Assembly (NCBI GenBank): GCA_021234155.1
Contig: JAJEKV010000002.1
Coordinates: 36,495,107-36,559,106 of the forward strand
From: Isoetes taiwanensis
Taxonomy: Eukaryota; Streptophyta; Lycopodiopsida; Isoetales; Isoetaceae
DNA length: 64,000 bases
Direction: 5' to 3'
The notes beneath the pieces are model-generated. The model did no database searches. It worked only from the letters and a program-made list of their open reading frames with translations, and was not told the DNA's origin. Position numbers and translations under genes: made by a program. Numbering within the stretch: position 1 is the first letter of the stretch; every line of letters begins with the position of its first letter. Positions 12,222-23,489 of this stretch are shown piece after piece.

Positions 12222-14367
12222 ATGGCAGATCTGCCCAAATTCAATGTTTTGTGTGATATTACCAATGGCCAGAATAAGGATGGAGATGACTCTGGCAGTT
12301 TGGCAAAGAAGGCAAATGTGGATTTTGAGGCAGAGATTAGCAAAGAGTTTTCAGAATCGGTTATATTCTGAATGTTTGAGAATGTGCACAAGTTTCCAGA
12401 ATGTTTGACCGTCCGGTTCTGCCCAAAAACCGTAGCATAATTGGTTTGAATGGTGAGAGAATACCATTTATAGATATTGATGACAAGCTTTGTAAGAAAG
12501 TTGATGCTGGAGGTGCTAAGAAGTCACAGAAGAAGATTGTATGGGCTAGAAATAGGTTTGATTTGTGGAGAGAGTATCGGGGAATTTCATGTGAGAAGAC
12601 AATTGAAGAGCTTGACCTTTTGGATTTTGCGAAAATGCTTGAGGAGTTCATGCTGCAAGTAACCAAATTAGATGACCAACTTTATCCTACCGAATCGTAA
12701 GTTCTAGTTTTTTTTTTCTTTTTTAGATTCTTTTCGTAAGTTCTACCGAATCATAAGTTCTAGTTTTGCATTCTTTTTTATTCTGGTTTTATTCTGCTTC
12801 ATAAATTCTAGTTTTATTTTGGTTTATAAATTCTGATTCTTTTTTATTCTGTCTTGCAGCTTGCAGGATTGATTCAGGAAATTTGGGAGCATGATTCGGC
12901 GTCATAGGGAAATTCAATCCGCAAAGGAAGGCCGCATTGAATTCCCATTCGATATTCGACACAGTCCTATCTTTGAAAGAGCAAGGTTGGCTTGCGTAGC
13001 AACCATGAGGAGGTCTAGGATGACCCCTGGTGTTGTAAGAAGAGAAAAAAAGTTGAGGAGATTACTTTTGCTGATGAGACAGCATTGTTAAATGATATTG
13101 ATCATCAAATTTACCATAATCATGGTCTGCAACGGTGATTCCTATACTATTGTGTTGCTAGGTTTGCCATTCGTGCAAAGGAAGAGTTGCATAAGCTTTT
13201 AATTACTGACTTTGTGGTTGGTAACGATGATGGTACAAAATATTTAGAATATTCTGAAAGGGTTTCAAAGAATCATGATGTGGACATGAATCATTATCAG
13301 GAAGAATCGTTCAGATTACCTTGCAGGTGTTTGGAAGGTGACATCATTCTTACATACAAGCAACTTTTGAGGCATCTACCTGAGGCTGAGTCTAGTTCTG
13401 ATCCTGCGAAGCCTGCTAAAAGGTTTGCTTTTATGCAGGTATGAATTTTCATTTGCTAGTGTCTTTCTTAGTCTGTTGTATTAATTTTTATTTGTATTAG
13501 GTGATCTTTTCTCCACGGACGCCAGTGCGGTATAACTCTAAGCTTAGGGTTAGTGGTCAGGCATTAACTGGCATGGTCAAATATATGATGAAGACGATTG
13601 GCATCGAAGGTAATTTTTCTGGCAAATCAGGGAGGACAAGTGTGATTAGCAGGATGGTTAGGGCTGGTGTTCCGAACGCTGTTGGGATGCAGATTACTGG
13701 GCAAAGGACGCCAGAAGCATATCATAGGTAATTTTCTTGCTTTCTTGTTTAATTGTTTCTGATTTTTTGATTTATTTGTTCATTTATAATTATTTGTTGT
13801 ATTACAGATATGACAAGAGTGTTGAACTCCGGTCGAAATGTGCAATGTCTGTGGTTAGTAAGCCGTTTGATGATTTTGGGAATCGGCGAATGTTTGAGGA
13901 TGTGTACAAGGAAGAACTGAAAAGACGTGACGAGTCTGAGAAGTGCATCTGCCATTCCATTGGCTGATAATGTAGATCAACATGAAGGCGTAGGAGCAGA
14001 CGTGCCACATGATTCTGGGCAGTGTTCCATGGAAAATGATTGTGGTGAGGATGTCATTTCTGGTAAGAAATCTGAGACTTCTATTGCTGAACTTGCAACT
14101 CGTGGAGTGCAAGTTTTAGATTTGAAGAATAGGAGTTTGGAACAGATTGTAGATGCCACCTAATTTGATGTTGATGAAGCTGAACTAGCGAAGTGCCCGA
14201 TAGCTCGCAGGGCTTTGAATCTGAATATAAACATTGGGAGTTCTGTAGGTACGCACATATATGGTGATTCATTTAGCAACCGCACGTTCACTGCTTCTGC
14301 TGCACTTGAGAAAGAATTTCAGGAATTTATGATCGAGAAGAGAAACAAACTGCGTAATTCTCTGTAA
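12222..14367 (+). pseudogene. Crypton-type tyrosine recombinase gene, broken
   Basis: The frame ATG 12222, then 12401-12700, 12850-13090, 13140-13440, 13501-13727 and 13808-14367 gives, in order: an N-terminal helical segment (KIVWARNRFDLWREYRG .. LDDQLYPTES) like the SAM-like core-binding domain of Crypton recombinases, and a catalytic domain. The first catalytic arginine is in FAIRAKEEL (about 13165-13190). Next come SGRTSVISRMVRAGVP and ITGQRTPEAYHRYDK, with HRYD split by a GT-AG intron (13728-13807). The second arginine and the tyrosine are present. The two usual histidines appear as K (KSGR) and Q (ITGQR). At least three frameshifts or stops occur (near 12370, 12900, 13060, 13940 and 14161). 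The C-terminal tail is acidic and ends at 14367. It is either a mobile-element gene or a domesticated relative such as the DUF3504 proteins of animals. The family call is from motif recognition. Confidence 0.72.
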
Positions 14368-14651
14368 TCTCTGGAATCTGGATCAGAAATCTCTGTAATC
14401 TCTTTAATTGAATGAAAAACTGAATGTGCTTAAAAACTGGAGTGTTCTCAAATTGAATGAAAAACTGAATGTTCTGATTTTATAACTGTAATAGTATAAT
14501 TGTGTTTTCTACACATATATAATCAATTATAATATAACTGTGTTTGGAAAACATATTTTTGAGTTAAAAACGCACCAGAGAAAATTTGGAGAATCGGTGA
14601 TTCTGAAAAAATAGACTCGAAGAATCATTGTTTCTGGGAAAGAATGTGTGC

Positions 14652-14730
14652 CACGTGGCACACAGAGATTGGCGGATGGGGCAGAAAATGCCCCACCCAA
14701 ATTTTATGAGATGTAAAGTATTGCCACGTG
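14652..14730. promoter_or_regulatory. Two G-box (CACGTG) motifs upstream of the RING gene
   Basis: CACGTG occurs at 14652-14657 (within GCCACGTGGC) and at 14725-14730. In plants bHLH and bZIP factors bind such sites. They lie 200-280 bases before the start of the TRAIP-like gene, so they could be promoter elements, but they might equally belong to the end of the recombinase locus. Confidence 0.3.
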
Positions 14731-14816
14731 ACAGAATAGAAATGAAAGCCAACTAGAAAAATCGAGCTGGAAAAAAATATACGCCCGGGAAAAAAAGAAA
14801 TTGAATCACTTAGAAC

Positions 14817-14824
14817 ATTCCCGC
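14817..14824 (+). promoter_or_regulatory. E2F-like site before the TRAIP-like gene
   Basis: ATTCCCGC fits the E2F consensus WTTSSCSS and lies 109 bases before the ATG at 14933. E2F sites are typical of plant S-phase genes, which suits a replication-linked ubiquitin ligase. No clear TATA box was seen. Confidence 0.4.
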
Positions 14825-14932
14825 GTTTAAAGTGTTTTTCGATGATCCATGGAGTTGGACTCTGCCTTCAAATATTAGGCTGTTAAGATTGCTGCTTGAG
14901 AATACGTGCGAAGACGTATGTCAAATTGAAAA

Positions 14933-17900
14933 ATGCCCGGTGTTATTTGTGCAATCTGTTATGAAGATGCACAAGCTGGCCGTCAAGATTTGCAATCTGT
15001 CTCTGGCTGTGGTCATGTGTTCCATGAACTCTGGTAAGCTATAAACAAAAACCCTCAAATGCATGTTACATTAGGGCAATTATTGTGATATCCAGTTGAT
15101 TAGATTGAACAAACTACTGTGGCTCCTGTCTGGCAAGTGGGATGTCCATTACCATACTACCTCTCTAACTATGTTATGGTATGCTTGAAGTTTGCAACAA
15201 TGGTTCGAATATTGCCCCAATAATCGGCAACCAACATGCCCCGTTTGTAAACAAACATGCTCAAGAAAGGATGTCCATCGGTTATTCTTTCTGTCAATGG
15301 ATGAGCTCTCTCAGGCGAACAGCCCATCACAGAGTTCTAAAAGACTGTTAGCAGATGGCCAAAGTTTCGAGGTAAGAGTACTAAAAATTATTATCCAAAA
15401 GTTTACATATTCGTATCAAATTAATTATTGTCTTGCAGACCTGTCAAGCTGAATTGAATAAGCTGGAAGGACAGCTTAAAGTTACAAATTCTGCCCTGCA
15501 AATACATAAAGAGCAGTTGTTGGAGCTAGATAACAAAGTAAGTTGTCATGTATTTTGAAATTCACGTCCTTTGTTTGGAAGATCTGACTTCAGGATTCAT
15601 CATGCCCTTTGAAAAAATAATGGTTAGATCCCTTTGTAAATTAAGTTTAGTTCTTATTGAGAATCAGATTAGAGGTGAATCAAGACATTTTTTACTCAGG
15701 TCATCAAACCCAGATCAATCCCTAGTATGATTTCTTGTGTCAAGTTGGCAAACTTATGTCTGCTCATTTTCAATCACAAATAGATTATGTTTGGTTTAAG
15801 TAACGCACTGCGCATTTCTTTGATAGCTTGCAAACTGCAAAATGCTTTTGGAGAAATCAGAAACAGCTAGACATTGTGCCATGAAGGAGACGGAAAGGTT
15901 CCAGTTAGCTCTTAATAAGGCTCAGCAGGTATTTGAGCGATTCCTTAAATACCTCGATGGTAAAGTAATATATTTGAATGTTTTTTGGACTGTGCAATTG
16001 ACATAGATAATTGATCACTCTGTGATGGCTACTGCTTGGACTTTCCTGCTTGCTTGACTCATTAAAAATTTTCAATTTACCTCTTTCTGAAGCATTGGAC
16101 ATTGGATTTTCCATTTAACGTAGTCATACTTTGTTGAAATTGTTGTTAGTTTTATTGAGCTTTTCATTCTAACCCCATAGGTTTTATATACAATTTTATC
16201 AGTTTTAACACATAGTAGTCTCTAGTGCAGCTGCAATTTAGTGATCTCTTCTGTCATAGCAAATTAGATTTGAATATTTACAATAATTTGTTCATACTTT
16301 TATAAAAATTGTTTTTATTTTTGTTGTCTGCCCCATAGGTTTCTCATTCAATTATATCAGTTTTAAAGGCATAGTTAGTGATCTCTTCTGTCCCAGTAGA
16401 TTAGATATAGTCCCACACATCTTTGTACATGTCATCCGCTGTATTAATATAATCCTTCTTTGTCAGTATCTCAGATAATGATTGCAGAGGGGGATAAGGT
16501 ACCTAGATGATACGAAGCCCTTCATTAGCCTGGTCCAAAATGTTGTATTATCAACCAGTTGTAGTGATCCAGTCATTTGCTTAAGTGATTAGGAGTATGT
16601 TCATTTCCATCAACAACCTAATATGATGCCAGATGAGGAATGCATACCTTCATTTGCTTAACATTAGTTACACTCATGATGAGAGATAAATTGCTACTAT
16701 AAAAATTAGCTCTGTTCTGATGCGTTATGTTTCTTAGGACCTGAAGAATGTAGTTACTGAGAGGGACAAGCTGGCTGAGAAGAATGTAGTTTTGACACAA
16801 GATCTTGCATCTATCAAATTGTACGTTTGCAGTCAATTGTGCTGGTTTTTTGTCTAATTTTATGCAATATAATGAACATGGTGTATCTCTTTCCTGCAGG
16901 ATAACCGACGTAAATATTGATGAACATGAGGCAGTAAAATTAGCTCAAGTTCAAGTTCGATGTGCATCAAACAAAAATGAGGTTATCAACACGCTTAGCA
17001 AGTCCCTAGTACTTCGCAACAAGTATACTTGCTTTATCTTTTTCTAGTAAATACATGGGGAAGAAGAGTTAATTATTTTGAAAAAAGAGAAGTGCAATAG
17101 TCACAAGACATGTGATAACTAATAAATAGCTAGATGAGAAGCTGGCATGCATTTGGAATCTGCTTTGATAGAAGCATAATGAAATGGGACAGGATATTGG
17201 ACTCTGCTTGTGTATTATCATAGAGTTTCAATTGGAAAAATTGCATGAAGCTGTCTAGTATATTTTGTCTATAATAGATTTGAGACACATGTTATTGGTC
17301 GTGTTTTGTAGAACCTACAAGGAGCTCATGACGAAATGTAGTGAGCTGGGAATGAGTGAAAGCTGTGCTTTAAGGAAGGTTGCTAAAGCTACGGAGCAAA
17401 TCAAACAATTGAAGGTCACCTTGCAATTTAAACTGGTCATTTATTCTAGAGATTCTGTACCCATACTTATTTAAATTAAATTGAAAGCAAAAGCATGTGC
17501 TGTTTAGATTATGCCTTTATATCACTGTGTAGGCTAGAATGCACTTTTTAGTTTATAGGTGGAAGTGTTAATTGCGCTTAGGTGTCTAAGGTTAGTACAT
17601 GGTTTTGCCTATGCAGGCGCATATACAAGGACTCGAAAGATCTTTGGACAATAAGGCCAACGCGGAAATAAGATTAAAAACTGTGTTAAAGAAAAAACCA
17701 TGTCAAATGCCCGATCAGGCTCAGAATAAATTATTACCTGGCAGATCTTCTGCAGGAATAGAAGCAGAGACTTCTTGCCTTTCTTCTGATCAATGTTTCC
17801 ATGGTCATGATCAATTCATTTTGGGTAATGAAAATGTATCTGGAGGTGGGGATAAAAATTATAGCACTAAACCTCAGGGGAGAGAGAATGATGCTGGCAT

Positions 17901-18600
17901 TACATTGTATGATGAGCAAGAAGATAGAGGAATCGGAATTCATCTAAAAAGATTACATGAGCAATCACATCTTGGAGAAAACAAAGGTCCCGTGTGTGTC
18001 TCAGGATCTGGCAGTCCTGAGAGCAACGATGACTGCATAATTCTTGATAGCAGCAAGCATACCAGGTGTCCAAATATACCCAGAGAAACACGGCAAGATG
18101 CTTCAAATGACTTTGGTTTGTCATTCTCCATCCGCAGGGAAGTGGGTATTTCGCAAAAACAAAGCTACAATGGTCCATCCATAATTGCAGGTGCATTTTC
18201 ATCATGCTTAATATTTCTGTTATAGATTATCATATCCTGTGCTCATAATTTCTGTTTTATTATAGGTGATGCACATCCTGAAAAGGATGTCCAAATGTAT
18301 GGGAAGATCTTCGGCAGGCCGCAAAAGTATTCTGATTGCGATTCTAATGGGAGCTTCATCCTTTCGGGGCCAAATGGGAGGGGTGGCCGTGTTAAAGTCT
18401 TCAAGCCTCCAGCTCCTATGGTAAGCTTGAATTTTATTTTCCACATGTTTTGGGCAAGTGTTCAATTGTAAGTGCTTGGGCAGGGAATTGTTAATACCGT
18501 CTGTAAACCTGCTAAACGGTGCAAGACGATGCCGAATGCTGGTAATCGAAATGGTGCGCTGCAGATTGAACACTTTTTTGGTCCAGGCCGGGGGATTTGA
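14933..18600 (+). CDS. TRAIP: TRAIP-family RING E3 ubiquitin ligase, ten exons, 545 aa
   Basis: Exons: 14933-15033, 15191-15371, 15439-15537, 15827-15928, 16738-16820, 16900-17022, 17312-17414, 17617-18190, 18266-18420, 18484-18600. All introns are GT-AG and the phases join to 1638 nt. The protein starts with a RING-H2 finger (CAIC ... CGHVFHELC ... CPVC, residues about 6-51), then a long coiled coil through about residue 230, an acidic polar region (exon 8) and a C terminus ending LQIEHFFGPGRGI. That end resembles a PCNA-interacting peptide, though the first position is A rather than Q. This order is the TRAIP/NOPO layout. In animals these proteins ubiquitinate replisomes stalled at crosslinks or converged forks in the nucleus. 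The frame is intact and host-like, and this is the best-supported resident gene. An E2F-like site precedes it. Exon 7 ends before GTCACC, a weak donor. Confidence 0.88.
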
Positions 18601-18729
18601 TATCATATGTTAATCCAGGAATTTTCTAACAACCATAAAATAAGACATTACTGGTTCAGATTGCACCCCACAGTTTTGAAGCGACATCTTGTACAACACG
18701 GTTTCTTAGTCTGGCTATCTAAAGTCTAA

Positions 18730-18873
18730 GGGTGCTTTCCCATGGGCCCAAAACCTTAGAGATTCCCAGGTCAAGACCTGGTACGGCAATCCGCAATTTT
18801 TTTTTGCCTAGGTCAAGACCTGGTATGGCAATGCAGGTCTGGCAATACAGGTCGAACCCATGGGAAAGCACCT
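18730..18873. mobile_element. 144-bp Tourist-like MITE
   Basis: Terminal inverted repeats GGGTGCTTTCCCATGGG and CCCATGGGAAAGCACCT bracket 144 bp, with TAA on both sides (18727-18729 and 18874-18876) as a 3-bp target duplication. Size, TIR and TAA duplication fit a PIF/Harbinger-derived Tourist MITE. Inside are two copies of GGTCAAGACCTGGTA. No coding potential. Confidence 0.7.
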
Positions 18874-18879
18874 TAAGCT

Positions 18880-20900
18880 AGCACGAGTTACTCAAAAATC
18901 ATCGAAATGTAAATTTGAGCCTCAACTTTATTATGTTTGATATTTTCCACCATCAAATGTCCACATTGCATCGAATTTGTTTTCTAAACTATAAAATACA
19001 TTTAACAACAACAATATCATAATCGAGCCGACATTTTCTTTGGTGTTGGCCGCGGACGATAAAAGAACCTTCCTTCCCTCCTTCCTATGATGTCATATGG
19101 CATCAACGAATATCATAGAATGACGATTGGGTCCACGAATTCTGGTTTACTGGTTCAACTGGTGGATGCGATCAAGAATTTTCATTCAAGAAACCATTGG
19201 ACGCGATCAAGAAGCTTGCTTGAACACAAAATTTGATGCACAAGAACTTCTGTTTCGGCACACAAAATCCCGTGCACAAGAATTCTTTGTTTTGGCAGTA
19301 CAGAAACCCCATGTTTTTGCTCAGAATCGTAGGTTTCATCGAGAAATTTCCTATGGTTACTTTGGCCAGTCAGATATCTTGTGTTTAGAGCCGGAAGTTT
19401 TCATTGTCTTAATAGAAAACCATAAGAAAACTCGCCGGAAAAGTTCCTACGACATACTAACTTAACCAGAAAATTCTTAATTTCAACCGGTTGGTTTATA
19501 GTGTTTCCCAAACCTTAACCCTCAGAAATACCCGGTTTTTGCTTACAAAATACCCTGCACAGGAATTCCCTGTTTTGGCAGTATAGAAGCCCCATATTTT
19601 TGTGACATAGAATACCTTGGACATGCTATGTCTTTGCTTGGATCATTGGAGTAAATTTCTTGAATATGCACGAAAAATAAAGGGAATCTTATCAAGATTT
19701 CCAGTGCAAGCAATGCAGAAGGTGGTTCCGACAGAGATTTCAAGGGCAGAACAGATGCATGCTCCAATTTTTGAGACATTTTCATTGATCTAACAAGATT
19801 TAAACTCTGAAATCGGGTTCTAGGCTCCCTGATTGAAGAAAATGCCTCTTCGATTATGATACTGTAAGGGTATATGTTTTAGTCAGCAATTCCTTGTTTG
19901 CTTCTGGTGGATTGTTCCCGGCTACCGTCGATTGCAGTATCCACTCGGCAAACAGGGAATTACATCTTAAAAAGCTTACTCTTATACAATGTTTTATTAA
20001 GGGTTAGGCTGGATCACATGAGCATTCGCAGCCCTCACCCTCATGTAAAATGCCTCGTCATTTTATGCCCACCATCACAAGCCATCGTCAATTTGCACAA
20101 GGTATAATAGGGCCTCTCTCCAGCGACAGTTGCATGTGAACTGGCTCTTAAGAGACCAATGTTTTATTAAGGGTTAGTGAGACGATGCAGCTTTTCATTG
20201 TCCTCATGCATTATGTACCAGGTAATGCCCACCTGGAAGACATTCTAGCGGGTAATTTTCTAAGGCAGCTCTGCCATACGAGGCAGAGCACGAGTAGTGC
20301 AAGTGTACCGTCGAGTGTAGTGGCATCGCCGAAAAAAAAATTCGCAAGAATTTCTGACGGGCAAGCATTACAGACGTAATGACAGGTCGTTTTAAATTTC
20401 ATGTGGCACTAAAAAGCTATGTTCTGACGACTATGGCAATGTATGTGGTGCCACTCTATCTAATATTCTTACCGTAAAGGGTGACCTTGTACTTTATCTA
20501 TAACCTCTTTCTTTTCTCTCTACCTATATTATTCAAATCTTCAACCAAAAAATACCCCATCAAAACTTCGGAGCTCCATAGCTCAAAAGTATTTCACTGT
20601 TCTTATAAAACCAAAGAAACATTAAAACAAAATATGAGTAATCATTCATGCAAATAAATGGAAGCTTGCACGTGATGTAAAAGCTTCAAGATCAAACGTA
20701 ATAAAAAATCAAAGCCAGGTAGGGTATATGCAGCAAGCAAAAAGTTGGGGACATTGTTTCTAAGACACACAAGGTTGAGCATATATAAATGGATCACGAC
20801 TAAAAGAACATTCCTTAAGCAAACTAGAGAATTCAAGACAAAACAAGTCAGCTTCCCCAAAGACAAAATTCGTCACTAAAGGGAGAAAAAAAATATTAGA
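18880..20900. other. Intergenic region with duplicated segments, no gene recognised
   Basis: A segment around CACAAG/GAATTC..GTTTTGGCAGTA..AGAA..CCCCAT occurs twice in the same direction (about 19258-19330 and 19538-19610), and AATGTTTTATTAAGGGTTAG occurs at about 19988 and 20159. The 112-codon + frame at 19127-19465 spans one copy of the first repeat and resembles nothing I know. Most likely relics of small repeats. Confidence 0.4.
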
Positions 20901-20904
20901 CAAA

Positions 20905-21354
20905 CTACAGAAAAAACTCCTCCAAATCTGAAGGATTGAAGAACTTTGTATGGCAAATGCTTTTTCTTAACAGGCCTGGCCTTCTTGAGGTGTTAAAGAA
21001 CAGAGCATTCGTTTGTGCTATAGCTGAGAAGTGATTTTTTAGCATAAAGCATTCATTTGCATGCTTGAGTCCATGATTTTCATTCAAAATAGACAAAGTA
21101 AAGCCAGGAAGACAAGATTTTTCATCTACACTTAAAACCACAAGAGGAACCCATCTACTCTGCCGATCTTGATGCAGATCGATCGACCCTTGAATTTTGT
21201 TACCTACAATTTGGGAAGCAGCGCGGCTCCTCAGAATACGAAGCCTTATTCCGCCTTGTAATTCTGGTGGAATAATGTCGATGGGTTTTCTGGTACTCCA
21301 TTTAGTGCACTTCAATAAACCCTCCCCAATTTTCCATGGAAACCTCCCCACCAT
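20905..21354 (-). CDS. Unidentified ORF, 149 codons
   Basis: A single open minus-strand frame, longer than its surroundings would predict, with a hydrophobic, structured-looking middle (RWVPLVVLSVDEKSCLPGF) and a C terminus ending NPSDLEEFFL. Its 5' end overlaps an inverted-repeat element, so the true start is doubtful; it could be the last exon of a gene or gene fragment. I recognise no domain. It may also be chance. Confidence 0.25.
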   Translation of the reverse strand: MVGRFPWKIGEGLLKCTKWSTRKPIDIIPPELQGGIRLRILRSRAASQIVGNKIQGSIDLHQDRQSRWVPLVVLSVDEKSCLPGFTLSILNENHGLKHANECFMLKNHFSAIAQTNALFFNTSRRPGLLRKSICHTKFFNPSDLEEFFL

Positions 21355-21473
21355 TCTGTGGAAACCTCCTCAACTTTCCTTGAAACCTCCTCTCGTCCAT
21401 AGAAGCCTCCTTGTCTTCTTTATACAACTTGTGGAGGTTTCCACTCCAGAAAACAGGGGAGGTTTTCATGGAA
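21333..21473. repeat. Inverted-repeat (MITE-like) element rich in GGAAACCTCC
   Basis: TTTCCATGGAAACCTCCCC at 21333-21351 is mirrored by GGGGAGGTTTTCATGGAAA near 21455-21473. Between them the unit GGAAACCTCC/GAAACCTCC recurs several times. This looks like a short foldback element. I did not find a clear target duplication. Confidence 0.5.
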
Positions 21474-21787
21474 AGTTAGGAATGTTTCCATAAAATAAAA
21501 TAAAAAGTCTCCTCTAAATATGCACAAAGACAAAGATTCATGCTCCCCTGCACCTCTCGGTCCATGTGCTTTTTAAATGAGGAGGAGTAAGTGCACCTTG
21601 GTGGTTGTGTAAATTAATAATTATATATGTATACACAAGAACTTTGACGGTCTATTAGAACTTTGACGGTCACGAACTTGGCATGCATTGAGCATACTAT
21701 AACTCTTGCGTTTTTTACGCGTCCTCTATCTTTGTCCAATATTTTTGTGATGTGGCATATGGTGTTGGGCTTTAATTGGAGTTCGTG

Positions 21788-22860
21788 TTATGGAAGCGCT
21801 GGGTGTTTGTAGCTGTTGAGGAAGTCCGTCATTGCCATTGGCTTGTTGTCGATGGTCTGATCATTTTCTGTCCATTTGTCGACATTAAAGTGGTTTGCTA
21901 AGATCATTCGTATGATTTCGATGTTGAAGTCGTCGACGCGGATGTTCTTGGGAGATAAGAATGGTCTCTTCTCCCATAGGGTAGGTGTTAGCAATATGTA
22001 TACGTTATATAAGAAGTTGATGGCGTCCTCTATTTTGGTTGTTGTCTTGAATATGTTAGCAGAATGTCATTGAGTAGATGGCCCTCTCCGATGTCATCGA
22101 CGAATCGTATGAGGTCTGGATCAGCTGCGTTTCTTACTGGTTCATTGAGCTCCAGGATTTCGAAGTGGTTCCATGGTGGGAAGAGATGATGGATGCATTT
22201 ATTATTCCTGTTTTTTCTCCTCATTTGACGACGGGAGCGATCTGTCTAAAATCACCCGCTGCTATAAGTAGCTTTCCTCCGAACGGACTGGCTATGCCTG
22301 TTATGTTCTGTAGGAGAATATCGACTACCTCTATGACTGCTCTGTTTGCCATGGGAAATTTGTCCCATATGATTGTTATTGCGGTGCCGATCAACAGGGC
22401 CCTTGGGGAATGTGGGTCAAATAGTGAATGGATTCTGATATTGTCGTCGATGATGGGTATTTGGAAAAGGGAATGTGCTGTTCTCCCAGCGGGATACTGC
22501 AGTGATGCTCATGCCGTAGTGGCGCATGGTAAGATTATTTGGTTGAGTCCTCGTATGTAAAGACAGATGGCATTGAGTACGTATGTTTTTTCGGTTCCAG
22601 CTTTTTCGTACACGAAAATTGGGGTTGGTGAATTCTTCTTGTTGATAAGTTTGCATATGTATGTGTAGATTGAGGTCTGGTTTTGGTTCATGGTCTCTGA
22701 CATAGTTGAGCTCTCTGCATGGAATGTTGTGCGTAGGCAGACCGAAAGCTTCAGCACTGGTTCCGTGCTGGATCAATATGTTGTTAATGGCGAGGAGACT
22801 TTCATTGATGGCAGCTGATTGATTTTCTGGGTATTGTTGTAGGATGTCGGCTATCATTTG
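21788..22860 (-). pseudogene. Helitron D helicase fragment
   Basis: Frames at 22417-22857 and 21788-21994 match the helicase of Helitron E: an N-terminal segment with MIADILQQYPENQ.. AINESLLAINNILIQHGT, a degenerate Walker A, and RVDDFN .. MAMTDFLNSYKHPALP. The last matches the HVDDFNG..TSDFLNNFTHSGIP part of E. The stretch after this, which carries the arginine-finger motif in E, is absent. Helicase activity is needed to unwind the donor strand in rolling-circle transposition; this copy cannot supply it. Confidence 0.75.
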
Positions 22861-23489
22861 GTCTTGAAATATTTCTCACAGTTGAAGTGCTGGTCCATAA
22901 TCTAGAATTAGCAACGGGAATAGGAATCGTTGTTGTGATGGAATCTACAGGCATGAGATTGCCTCCTGCATTACTGTTATGGATTTGGTTACTGGTGCCA
23001 TTAGTCCCATGGCCTGGGCAGTTTCCTGATATGTTTCATATTGTTTCTCGTCATGGATTTTGAGTTCGTTCCAAGATCATGCGGCTTTGTGGAGTAGGAT
23101 GAGTCTAAGGTAGAAAGGCTCTCTAACCTTTGGAAGTAGTAGTCGTATTCTATAGATTACCTATCCTCTTGTTCTATCGTGGATGATGTTTTGGGTTGCG
23201 CCTGTGGCTTTCTGCTCTAGATGATCGGTGGGATTGAGAACAATGCTTGATCTATATGTAGTAGAAGTGCATTGTTCATTGTACTCGATGTAGGTTATAT
23301 GATCAAATTTAGGAGCAAGCGGGCGTAGGAAATACCTGTCTAACAGGGAAATTCAAGTGTCTGTGGATGTGTCCCTGAAACAGTTTCTGTTGTGTCCTTT
23401 CAAGTGTAGGGGAAGGCACTTTACGGAGGGGTGCTTTTCAGTCATGTAGTCGGACATGATCCTCCATATGGCTTCCATGGATGATAGAT

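Noticed and set aside
17900-18205. Minus-strand ORFs opposite exon 8 of the TRAIP-like gene
   Set aside because: They are antisense shadows of a long coding exon.
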